DNA from: Antedon mediterranea
Lineage: Eukaryota; Echinodermata; Crinoidea; Comatulida; Antedonidae
Assembly (NCBI RefSeq): GCF_964355755.1
Contig: NC_092671.1
Location: 19,184,001 to 19,248,000 of the forward strand
Length of the DNA stretch: 64,000 bases
Direction: 5' to 3'
Shown here: positions 12,906 to 22,080 of the stretch, one piece after another
Position numbering within the stretch: position 1 is the first letter of the stretch
Layout of the letters: every line of letters starts with the position of its first letter
The notes under the pieces: model-generated
The model's input: the letters and a program-made list of their open reading frames with translations, nothing else
What the model was told of the DNA's origin: nothing
Database searches by the model: none
Made by a program: the position numbers and the translations under genes

Positions 12906-13420
12906 TTAACATTGCTCCTCCTTCCCCATCAAATCTGATTTGCTGGTGACAATTGGTTCATCCAGGATATGTTATAATAAATATCAGTAGTTTTGATAAA
13001 AAAAAAAGTCTGTAGTAAAGTTTTTTTACATGTCAGATCATTGTAATCGTCTAATCTAATGGCTGCCCTCATCCTCCTTTGCCAATGAATAAACATTTTC
13101 ACAGATATCAATTATCATCATTCTGTAACTTTCTAGTACACCAAACCTAGTTCCTAAGAAAGTCAAAGCTTTGTAGCAATCAATTTTGCAAAGGTGTTAG
13201 AATGATTATTTCTGTGTGAAAACAATTAATGATAAAGTTACAAAAGAGCTTGAGATACTACCTACCTTTGAATCTAGACATGAACCTTTGTACTGTATAC
13301 ATTATTTATTTGAACCAGATATAATTTTTTTTTTTATTTATTCAGGTATAAAACTTGCAAAAGGAGCTGCATGACTAAAAACTTTTTCAATCTCCACATA
13401 CTATTTCCAAAGTATCTTAA
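12906..13420. other. non-coding, nothing recognised
   Basis: This is AT-rich sequence with short T and A runs. I see no gene. Confidence 0.4.
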
Positions 13421-13556
13421 GAATATTTGGTAATACAGCATCTCATTTATATCACATGTGGTGGCTGTATCATGTAAATTTAGGTTAAGTAAAAGTGTTA
13501 GGTTACTACTACTAGATACATGTGAAACACATGTGATATTGTATTACCAAATATTC
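13421..13556. repeat. inverted repeat, about 136 bp
   Basis: GAATATTTGGTAATAC at 13421 recurs inverted as GTATTACCAAATATTC at the right end, with the inner arms ATATCACATGTG and CACATGTGATAT also paired. The left arm has a short extra segment. It is hairpin-forming and possibly a small MITE. No target duplication was identified. Confidence 0.7.
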
Positions 13557-14225
13557 CTATGATAATTCGTTAGATACAGTACCGAGAATCGGCTGCAAAA
13601 GTACTTTACAATTTACTTAAACATCTAACAATAACAAGTATGTAATAAAAACAAATTAAAAGGTACAGCAATATTGCTCTGTTTTGCGCTTTGGCTCATT
13701 GAACTATTGTTTAGTATATTAATTATTGTAGGGATGGATGGATGGATGAATTTTTAATTTTTTCGGTTCTGTTTGAATTGTTGATACTTGACCTTGCCAT
13801 TGCTTCGGAAAGTTTAGCTCAATTCAAAGATGTTCCAAATCCTGCAGATTTCTGCGGGAACCTCTCGAATTTCTATCCAATCTACTGATCTCCCAAATAT
13901 TAACGAAAGTTCTCAAAATGTTGGTTTTGGATAAAAACATTTTTCAAATCTATGTTTAGTATCTCAATTCTGTTTTTAGGTTATATATACATTACATCTG
14001 ATTAGTTGTATGATAGAATGCGCGAGGCACCTCTGGTATAAACAATAAAATGCTGATTGCGTGAGGTAATTTGTTTTTGAATTTAAAACATGTCAAATCC
14101 GTTGAATAAAAATGTACTAAATTTGTTAAAACATGTCAAATTTGCTGAAACACGTCAAATCTGTTGAATCACGTCAAATTCGTTAAAACATGTTAAATAC
14201 ATTAATATGAAACTCAACATTAAGG
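13557..14225. other. non-coding; short ACATGTCAAAT-type reiteration at the right end
   Basis: No gene is visible. Between about 14088 and 14190 a word resembling ACATGTCAAATYYGTTGAA is repeated five times with variation, a small degenerate tandem repeat. Confidence 0.45.
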
Positions 14226-14246
14226 TATACCGTATATTTCGGTGTA

Positions 14247-14917
14247 TAAGTGCGTGTTTCTGCTGCAACTGCTCAAAATATGGTATAAAATACGCAATAA
14301 AGGAAGTTTTACGTCTCACTTTCAACAGCCTAGCCCTAGTGGTAGAGATGTTGTGAGAGCACAGAAAACATCGTAATGGGGACAAGTAATTCGTTCCCTC
14401 CCCGAGTTATTGTCTTTTGCAATGTTGTACTGCTTCGCAGGCTCTTTAGCTTTGAATTTACTTGCTTTGGAGACAAGTCTATTCCGTACTCCTGCTGCTT
14501 TATTTTTTTAGAAATGTCTTCATAAATGTGGTTGTCCCTTTTATTACCTTTTAGTTGGCCGAACATTTTAGCTTCCCCACCCCCTCCTTCCCCACACAGA
14601 TTTATATAGTAAATACTGTGACGTCTTCGCTCCACATTTTCGCCGAATATATCTATACACGTGTCTAAAACAGCTGAAAGCGACAGAAAATAAAAACACG
14701 ATGTTGACCTCATGTCACAGGTAAAAACAATACGGTATTTTTTATTGGCAGCAGAAAAAGGTACAAAAAAATATGGTATAAATTTGTAAATACCGTATTT
14801 TATCCACAATTTTTGTGGGGAAAATACGGTATCCAAAATACGGTATTTTTTTTATGAGCGCAGTTTCTGCTGCCAAAAAAATATATATATACGGTATATA
14901 TACGAAACAGGGCCTAA
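14247..14917. mobile_element. PIF/Harbinger-like DNA element with SANT relic (copy 2)
   Basis: The right end reads CGAAACAGGGCC to 14914 and the left end begins near 14250 with GTGCGTGTTTCTGCTGC, a decayed version of the copy 1 terminus. TAA flanks both sides (14247-14249 and 14915-14917). Removing the element and one TAA recreates TTCGGTGTATAAGACGCAC, which occurs uninterrupted at about 15343-15361, so the insertion site and 3-bp duplication are directly supported. Subterminal TACGGTAT palindromes and inner copies of the GCAGCAGAAA motif match copy 1. No transposase is present. Confidence 0.75.
14440..14620 (-). pseudogene. Myb/SANT-like domain relic inside Harbinger-like copy 2
   Basis: The minus frame carries NLCGEGGGGEAKMFGQLKGN, then KRDNHIYEDISKKIK and a QVNSKLKSLR stretch. 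This aligns with the relic in copy 1 (LWGE, G-N-R-R-D, IYxxIS) and extends through the third helix of a Myb/SANT-like domain. The helix 1 tryptophan region is eroded (SIYYINLC instead of a W-containing start). The surrounding open frame covers 14336-14836, about 166 codons, but only this part looks protein-like. Confidence 0.55.
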
Positions 14918-15045
14918 GACGCACTCCCTAACTGAGAGTAAAATATCGGTATTTTCTATATCGTCGATGTATAAGATGCACTTTATATTTCATCAAAACA
15001 ATGTTTTTTTTTAAATTGTAATCAATATTATTGTAATAATATATT
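14918..15045. other. continuation of a host repeat with GTGTATAAG words
   Basis: Sequence after the Harbinger insertion continues as GACGCACTCCC, with later TATCGTCGATGTATAAGATG. This is part of the same dispersed repeat family as the large inverted repeat at 15046-15420. Confidence 0.4.
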
Positions 15046-15420
15046 GTTCGGTGTATAAGTCGCACTTTTGACACGCAAATTTGACCTCTAAATTAAGGGT
15101 GCGTCTTATACACCGAACATAAATGCCTCACCACACAGAGTGTACATATCGTCACCTCCGTTGTAGATATACCGTATATTTCGGTGTATAAGTCGCACCT
15201 GTGTATAAGACTATAAGACTCGCAGAAGCAGGTTGCCGTTACGTTAGTACACTTTAGCTAGCCTAGGCTAGGATAGCCAACGACCTAGGCCTAGCCAACG
15301 AGGTGACGATATGTACAATCTGTGTGGTGTGAAAATAATGTTCGGTGTATAAGACGCACCCTTAATTTAGAGGTCAAATTTGCGTGTCAAAAGTGCGACT
15401 TATATACCGAAATATACGGT
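15046..15420. repeat. large inverted repeat of the TTCGGTGTATAAGTCGCAC family
   Basis: 15046-15170 and 15293-15420 are inverse copies of about 125 bp around a loop of roughly 120 bp. Each arm is itself a palindromic unit: TTCGGTGTATAAGTCGCAC at one side and GTGCGTCTTATACACCGAA at the other, around a CTCTAAATTAAGG core. A further half unit lies in the loop at about 15167-15200. The termini carry ATACCGTATA words shared with the Harbinger-like elements. No coding sequence is present. It is probably two head-to-head MITE copies. Confidence 0.7.
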
Positions 15421-16733
15421 AAAGTACATTTAAACACACCTTCTTTTTCAAAGTCAACTTTTATTAAATCAATCTGCTCTTAATCTTAAATTTAAGTACA
15501 AATTTTTTATCCATAATATTATAATCATAATTTTGGCCTTATTAATCTTCGCCTAAGATTTTCTTTTTAAGATATTGTAGAGAAAAGATGAGCACATAAG
15601 CAAGGCTTACCCCTACTACCCAGTCATGTCGTTAATTTTTACACTGAAACTAGATCAAGGGTTCTTTTTAAAATTTGTAAATGATTTACTAGACTACAGC
15701 TTTGTGCCATCCCACAAAAATGTATAACCTATAACAAAATATTTAACAAGTCATTCGAAAAATTTCATTTGACATTCTCATAAGGTGCCAATTTCATAAG
15801 AACAAAATGATGTACAGTATCTTAATATCTACAGTACTACAGCAATTTATTTTGTTTAAAAAAAACATTAAATCTTAGACAGCTTGACTGGTAAATTATT
15901 GAATACTCCTATACCTTTTGTCTTTTTTAGATAGTAATTAGTAAAAATGGTGCAATAGATAGATCTGATTTTAGGTGGGGACGATTCAGCTCCAATCAAT
16001 GCAAACATACCTTTCACGGTCAATTAAATTATTAATACTGTATGAACAATAATAGTTTTTTCTTTCTCTCTTTTCTTTATAATACAATTATAATTTGTTT
16101 GTAATATTGATAGACTATATAAAGCCAATATTAATCCTAACTACCTAGCTAGGACCGAACGTCTTGGTCTGCATACGTAGGCTACGTTTAATAATGGTTT
16201 AAAGAGTGTGGCCGTCGGCCAACACAGCAACAACAAGCCTAGTAGTAGGCCTCTACTCTACTACTACTACTAGGCCTAGCCTAGTACAGTAGTAGTAGTA
16301 CTAAGCCTACTGTAGCTATGTAGCCTACCTAGGCGTATAAATAAAGTAAAAAAGCAAACTGCGGCGATAAATATTAATTATTCCAAACAGTATTAATATT
16401 ATTATTAGTAAACCAATCTTCGATAACTACGAAAGAAACATAATCCTTGTTTTTAGTAAGCAAATTAGGCCGAAAAATCTTGTCGTAGTGTACCGGACCG
16501 ACACGATCGACTGCTAGGCCACTGAATAATAGTTTCCGAGATTTTGCCAATCAGCAGCCAAGGTGGCAGCACAACATAAACGTTGAAACGCCTCACATCA
16601 AAATGTACTCTGATCAGGCTAGTGTGACTGACCAAACATTTTCATATATTTCGCTTCCTACACAAGAATACAACTTTAGAACCACCTAATTATATACTCT
16701 ATATATGGAGCGACATGTCCCTATAAAACTCAC
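15421..16733. other. non-coding, possibly intron of a minus-strand gene
   Basis: No exon can be supported. 16140-16340 is rich in CTAGGCCTAG, TAGTAGTAG and ACTACTACT words, forming self-complementary tracts. A minus-strand AAAGGTATGT near 16010 looks like a splice donor, but no matching coding segment is apparent. Confidence 0.35.
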
Positions 16734-16809
16734 CCTTATTAATATCTGTAAATGCATTCATTTTCCAACTTCCGACAATTATTTAGTTCCATATCACAAC
16801 CTCCGCCAT
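16734..16809 (-). other. candidate 5' exon / promoter region with CAAGATGGCGG
   Basis: On the minus strand CAAGATGGCGGAGG at 16814-16801 resembles the YY1-type start-site element common at animal promoters. The first ATG frame closes after eight codons. A second ATG at 16761 gives MNAFTDINK and runs into AATAAGG followed by GTGAGT, a good splice donor at 16734. It could be the untranslated or start exon of the gene whose coding exon is at 1819-1978, divergent from ZEB exon 1 about 1.9 kb away. This is inference: only the motif and the donor are seen. Confidence 0.3.
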
Positions 16810-17404
16810 CTTGCTCATTATTATGCATATCTTTGCGTTCAATTCCAGGTGTTGAATATTAAAAAAAATTCTAAATAAAAGCATACACGCATTTTCTATA
16901 TTAGTCCAAAAGATATTACTATTGTTGAAACTATTAGTTTTTTTAAATATCATGTTGATATTTTAGATTTAGATTATTTGTTAAATTACAGTAATTGTTG
17001 AAAGCATTCAATAGAGCGCCACCTGTCAGGCATGTGGTTGTTGAATCAGATTATCATTTGTTGTTACAATTGTGGTTTTTGGATGGCTGCTGAGTACCAT
17101 GATGTCAAACATATTTTTTTTAACCAATTTTATAAGATAATTTATCTTTAATATTAAGATAGAGATGAAACAATTTTGTTTTCCTTTGTCCGTGAATTTT
17201 GTCCACAAATTTAATTGCATTTTCAATTATATTTCAAACTAAATTACTAAATACGACGTACAAATGATGATAATAAATGATAACCGTTAATTAAGAGGAA
17301 GCGGATAAGGGACGGTGAGAGGATGAGGCCTTTACAGTAGGCCTCTACTATATACAACCCGAGACAACAGTGGCGGAAACAGTTATGACGGCCAACTCGT
17401 TGAC
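16810..17404. other. non-coding, possible divergent intergenic region
   Basis: I see no gene. The region lies between a possible minus-strand start exon and the microsatellite upstream of ZEB exon 1. Confidence 0.35.
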
Positions 17405-17790
17405 GATTGATGATTTGTGCTATTAATGATGATAATGCTGTATGATGAGATGATGCGTGGTGATAATGATGATGCGTGATGATGGTGATGATGATAATGC
17501 TGTATGATGAGATGATGCGTGGTGATAATGATAATGCGTGATGATGATGAGGAGGAGGAGGTGATGCGTGATGATGATGGTCACGATGATGGCGAATGAT
17601 GGTGGTGATGATGATGATGATGAGGAATGATGATAGTGATGATGATGATGCGTGATGATGGTGATGATGATGACGGTGAATGATGATGGTGATGATGATG
17701 AGGAATGATGATAGTGATGATGATGGAGATAATGATGATGATAATGCGTGATAATGATGCTGATTGATAATAATGATACTGGTGATCAGT
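17405..17790. repeat. GAT-rich trinucleotide microsatellite tract
   Basis: About 380 bp of ATGATGATG with GCGTGATGA, GGTGATGAT and AGGAATGATGATAG variants. A larger pattern, roughly TGATGCGTGATGATGGTGA, recurs. The His/Ser/Ile-rich open frame on the minus strand (17247-17801) is a product of the repeat. Confidence 0.9.
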
Positions 17791-17971
17791 TCATTAATCA
17801 TTGTAACAATAGGCCTACGGTATTCAATTGTTGATCAAATAATTAATGGTTTCTATAGTCGTTATATACACAAATATTATTTGAAACCCGTATTATAAAT
17901 TAGGAAGTCGATTAGGCCTACTGCATCAATTATATTATTCATTAACCCATAATTGAAATTATAAATAACAT

Positions 17972-17997
17972 ATGTTTGTTGTTGTTGTTGTTGTTGA
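17972..17997. repeat. (GTT)n microsatellite
   Basis: A short run of seven GTT units gives a poly-Gln frame on the minus strand that has no other coding support. Confidence 0.85.
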
Positions 17998-18299
17998 ACC
18001 TCGAATTTGTGTGACGTATTTAGTTTAATATAATAGAACTCCTTTTTTTTGGGAGACACCCCTAAAACAAGGACACTTTTTAGTGTGCCAGATGTTCAAC
18101 CACATTTTAGTGTATAATTTTTTTTTAAACAAGACTAACTTATAATATTCATTTACATCGTTATTAATACTAATAGGCCTACACAAAAAAGCATATCATA
18201 AATAAAATTCTTGAGTCCAGATGATCTTTCTTCATTTCGGTATATTTGTTTTATATTTCTTTTCCCGCGAAACCCCCAATGTTTTTGGTCAAAAAGCTC

Positions 18300-18674
18300 C
18301 CCTTAGAATATAGGGGGGTTATAATGCAGTATTATCACACACCACTAAATGATTCGTCTGAGATTTCTCAGGCAATTTATAATTGAGATACAAATTTCAT
18401 ATTTGTGCGTGAAACAGTTTTTACAATGTATTCATTTCGAAACTTTGCCGGCTGCTATTTCAGGGTGAACTCATTTTATTGTGCGTAAACAAAAGCGTAG
18501 TCGATCTCACACGTGTTTTGAGAGAGCTAGCAAGAAGAGTGTAGAGGGAGAATAATGACGTATGTTTCCGCCGTCCACACACGCTTCTTGATTTTGTGTG
18601 TGAAAAATGTGTACAGTGAACTCGATAGCTTCATTCATGGAATTCACTGGCGCTGCGTAGCGTGTGTATCGATT
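18300..18674 (+). promoter_or_regulatory. ZEB promoter / 5' untranslated region (approximate)
   Basis: This is the sequence directly upstream of the ZEB start codon. It is richer in GC and CpG than its surroundings from about 18420 and contains CACACGTG (E-box core CACGTG) near 18512 and a TGACGTAT CRE-like word near 18555. A TATAATG at about 18320 is the only TATA-like word. The in-frame upstream ATG at 18555 would add 40 residues with no resemblance to ZEB proteins, so I treat it as 5' UTR. The exact transcription start cannot be set from sequence. Confidence 0.35.
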
Positions 18675-18732
18675 ATGGCTGAGATATCTAGGTATACTCG
18701 TAGAAAACAGGCAAATCCTCAACGAAAAAATC
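18675..18732 (+). CDS. ZEB: ZEB coding exon 1 (NuRD-interaction type N-terminus)
   Basis: ATG at 18675 opens 19 codons, MAEISRYTRRKQANPQRKN, and the exon ends C followed by GTGAGT (phase 1). The RRKQANP core matches the first exon of vertebrate ZEB1/ZEB2 (RRKQANPRR) and the RRKQxxP motif by which FOG, SALL, BCL11 and ZEB2 recruit the NuRD deacetylase complex. The leftover C joins TT of exon 2 to give Leu, so the frame runs on. The Met was chosen because it sits at the family's usual start. The peptide is tiny and would be missed by length-based gene finders. Confidence is high because motif, donor and phase agree. Confidence 0.9.
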
Positions 18733-21234
18733 GTGAGTTTTTATTTCTATTACATTTCTATTACTTTGGAATTGGTATGCATGTGCAGGGTTTGCCATTG
18801 GATTTAATTTTAAATTACGAATATTAAAATTACGAATATTTACTTTGGACCTTGTTCTGTCGTTTGTGTTCACACGAACACAAAAAGAGGAATTACTTGT
18901 TTTATCGACAGACGTTACCAACCGGAGAGGACATCTGCCAAGCTTCAGAACAGGTATCATTTTGTCTACAATGGTTCTTTGTTAAGGTTATAGTTATGAT
19001 AAATACTGCAAAATGCACTAACATAACGATAAAGTTTTAAGATATTGGTTTTTTCGCGCACTTGCTGTTTACATTAGTCGATGATGTATTTGATGAGAAG
19101 GGTGCCCACAACCTCATTATGCCCTCTAATCATATAATTATTAATAGAGTGTACTGTACTGTAGGCCTACTCATGTCATAAAACTGTCCTCTACCTAGCC
19201 CTAAATGTTTTTAAAAAAATTAAAATCAGGGTTTTTTCAATTACTGCACCCTAAAGAATCAGATAATTATTTTAAAATAGTTTATTCAATATCATATTAT
19301 TATTTATAAATCAATTTTTACAGGCCTGCCCTATATAGCCCTTAGTTTATTTCAATATTTTAAATACTGATTATAGTAAATATATGTAGGCCTACAGTAT
19401 ATTGTATGTTTGTATATATTAAAATACAAAAGTAAATAGACATATTATTCTTAATTAATGCAATAGTAATAATATCATCATTTTAATAATAATCATACTA
19501 ATCAAATCATAATTTAATATTTAAAATGACCAGGTACAAACGGCAGCTGCTACATAGACCTTTGATGCAGGTGTCGTAGGTTAAACACAAAGACGTTCAT
19601 ATCAAAAACTCCTTTGTCTGTTCACTAACTTATACATTGATTAAGTCTTAGGAATAATTTTTAAACCAACTTTGTAATAACATGACAACTTAAATAAAAG
19701 CTGAATAGAGACATATTATTTTCGTAGCCAAGTTTTCGTATTCTTTTGTTCTAGGTGATGCAAAATACAGACAATTTGATGTCCTTTGCACTTCCCTTTA
19801 TTATGCTATCAATTAGTACCTTCAGTGGACCATACATCCACTTTTGGTCACTTTTTTGGTTAAAATGTCATATTTTAGACTTTACAATAAAACATGTCTT
19901 GAATTTTAAATGTGTTGTATGCTGTATTGCATATTTGTACAAAATAATTTAGACAATAAATAAATTAATATATAATATATTATTGAATAAAATCATTATT
20001 TTTAATTACAAGTTAAATATTAAATAAATGAGTAATAAAGAAATATATTTAATTAGAAAGTATAATTGTTTGAATAATAATAACATTAATTAATGATTAT
20101 CATTATTATTTTATATAAAAACTTTCTATTTTAGAAATCAGTATTTATTTTTAAAGTTTGATTTTTGATGAATTATTAAAGCATAACAGTTTTTTATATT
20201 GAAATATTTTATTATTAATCAATATTATATGATTGATGAAATATGCTTTATTATAATTTATATTATTTATAACTGACTTAATCTTAATTTTTCTAGAAAC
20301 TTATAATAATATTAATAGTATAAAAATTTTATTTTTAAACTAAATTACTAATATTACTACAGTAATATAGTAATTGCACAAGTTCAAATTGATATCAATT
20401 ATCTCAGTTAAAAATTGATAAATTTGTTTATAAAATACTTAAAATATAGGTTATTGTTATGATTTAATTTCTGATTGAATATTGAACATCTGAATTTTGT
20501 TATTTAGAATTACATCATCCAATTTAAGTGCAAAAGCCAGGTGAAGTAATATTAATATAGGTATATATTTGCCTAGTTAGAAATTCAACTCCAAAATTTC
20601 AATAATACCTATATGCTATTTTTAGTTAGCAATACTTGCTTCAATAAACCCTTTGTTTAGTGAGCAAACAAAGAAGATGTTGAACCCTTCAGGGAAACTA
20701 TTGCACAAAAAAAGTATTTTTCATCTTTTAATATTCCCTTTTTCTGACGATCATTAAGATTTCAATTTATTGATTGTGGTAGTGTGTTTCTTTGTTGAAA
20801 TTCTGATTCCTGTAATTTTATAAACATTTATAGTTTGTGAATTCAAACATGTTTTGCAATAACTATAGGAAATGTATTGGACAAAGGGGTATTGGTTAAT
20901 AGATGGAATAGCTTTCGTTCCAGATGTCATTGTATTGTTTAATAAATCACCAGGTGTTGTTAGTAAATAAAGGTGTTCTACCTTTCTGCATTAATGTAAA
21001 CTTATAACAAAAAAATTAATTATCATTTAATATTTTTGTGTACATAAACTATTTACTAGATTTACCCCCTCTAAAAATATTGTAGTAAGCCTCATTAGTA
21101 GTATGTCTATAGTATTTAATATTTTCTATTTTTCTATTTAAAGCAATTAACTAAATTTCATAACCCAATAGCAAGCAAATATTTTAAAGAAAACTTAAAG
21201 TAAATTTCATTTGTATTTAGATAAAAAATGTAAT
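18733..21234 (+). other. ZEB intron 1, first part: AT-rich, no feature
   Basis: Non-coding intron sequence. It becomes very AT-rich from about 19900 to 20450. I found no exon or repeat boundary apart from scattered GTAGGCCTAC palindromes. Confidence 0.5.
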
Positions 21235-21353
21235 ATATACGGCTTTACCACGTTGAAACACCGGTTCTCGTCAGATCACCGAAGTTAAGCAACGTTGGGC
21301 CTGGTTAGAGCTTGGATGGGAGACCATCTGGAAATAGCGGGTGCTGTATACGG
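21235..21353 (+). pseudogene. 5S rRNA-like sequence (SINE head, not a functional rRNA gene)
   Basis: The similarity covers the whole 5S molecule, but with several changes, for example CTTTACC for CCATACC near the 5' end, GTTAGAGCTTGG for GTTAGTACTTGG, and CATCTGG for the usual CGCCTGG. There is no T-run terminator directly after it. It is fused to a SINE body, so transcription would read through. Confidence 0.8.
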
Positions 21354-21600
21354 AGCTGGGGTCCCGTTAGGCTTTTGAAATCAGCACTGCTGACTCTTAT
21401 GGCAGCCCCTGCATCTAGTATCTGCCTCAGACCTCTGGTCAAGGTGGGCACTGGACGAGAGAAGCCCTTGATCAATGTCAGGACCAATCAAGGTGCTTTA
21501 AACTCTCCTGGCTTTGTTTGTATCAAACCTGTTAGTGGCGGTAATTATCGCTGTTGGTTTCGATTGAATAAAATAAAAATAAAAAATAAAAAATAAAAAA
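21235..21600 (+). mobile_element. SINE with 5S rRNA-derived head (SINE3-type)
   Basis: The first 119 bp follow animal 5S rRNA closely: ACCACGTTGAAACACCGG, CGTCAGATCACCGAAG, TTAAGCAACGTTGGGCC, CTTGGATGGGAGACC and GGGTGCTGTA are in order. The internal control region used by TFIIIA and Pol III (AAGTTAAGCAACG, GATGGG, TGGATGGGAGACC) is preserved. A non-5S body of about 210 bp follows (to about 21565) and ends in an AATAAAATAAAAAT-type tail, the mark of reverse transcription by a LINE. Known relatives are SINE3 elements and the 5S-headed Deu-SINEs of vertebrates, amphioxus and sea urchin. I cannot verify a Deu core by eye. It lies in ZEB intron 1 in sense orientation. Confidence 0.85.
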
Positions 21601-21849
21601 TTACCAGTATACAGTACTGTGGGATACTCCTCAATGAACTTCAATTTTGATATTGTTTCCATCCATTATCCTAAAAATATTGGAAAATAAGTGTTGCAAT
21701 CGATTTTCTATAAATTAATATAAAAATTGTAAAAAGAATAGTGAAGCAAAACCCCCCAAAAGGGTTTTATTCTATAATCATATTTCAGTGGATTATAATT
21801 CTGACAGGCCAATAGTACCTGAAATTGTCGTAATAAAAAAAAGGAGAAG

Positions 21850-22080
21850 TGATTAACATTATTAGTTGTTCTGTCAGCAAGGCATCTAACTGGTGCCAGC
21901 TATACTGCAGGATGATCTGTATCTGCAAGGCTGTGATCGTTAGCTTTTTTAAGACTCGAACCACTCAGGTTAGTCTGACTGGAGTCAGCAAGGCGAGAAC
22001 AAATGACAATACCGAACCTGCAATTACTGCAAATGCTAGATTTGGCAAATCTGTTATCATTACTAATTTTTTAGTGTTGC
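21850..22080. promoter_or_regulatory. candidate cis-regulatory island in ZEB intron 1
   Basis: This is a balanced-composition block inside AT-rich intron, with words such as CTGGTGCCAGC, ACTGCAGGATGATCTG and GTTAGTCTGACTGGAGTCAG. It has no splice-bounded coding frame. Such islands often mark conserved enhancers, but I have no alignment. It could also be an old repeat. Confidence 0.25.

Noticed and set aside
17247-17801. 184-codon His/Ser/Ile-rich open frame on the minus strand
   Set aside because: It is produced by the GAT microsatellite; composition follows the repeat exactly and there are no splice or domain signals.
18555-18674. Upstream in-frame ATG extending ZEB by 40 residues
   Set aside because: The added peptide resembles no ZEB N-terminus, and the Met at 18675 sits at the conserved position.
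21312-21596. 94-codon frame through the 5S-headed SINE
   Set aside because: The sequence is 5S rRNA-derived and SINE body, with an A-rich tail, not a gene.
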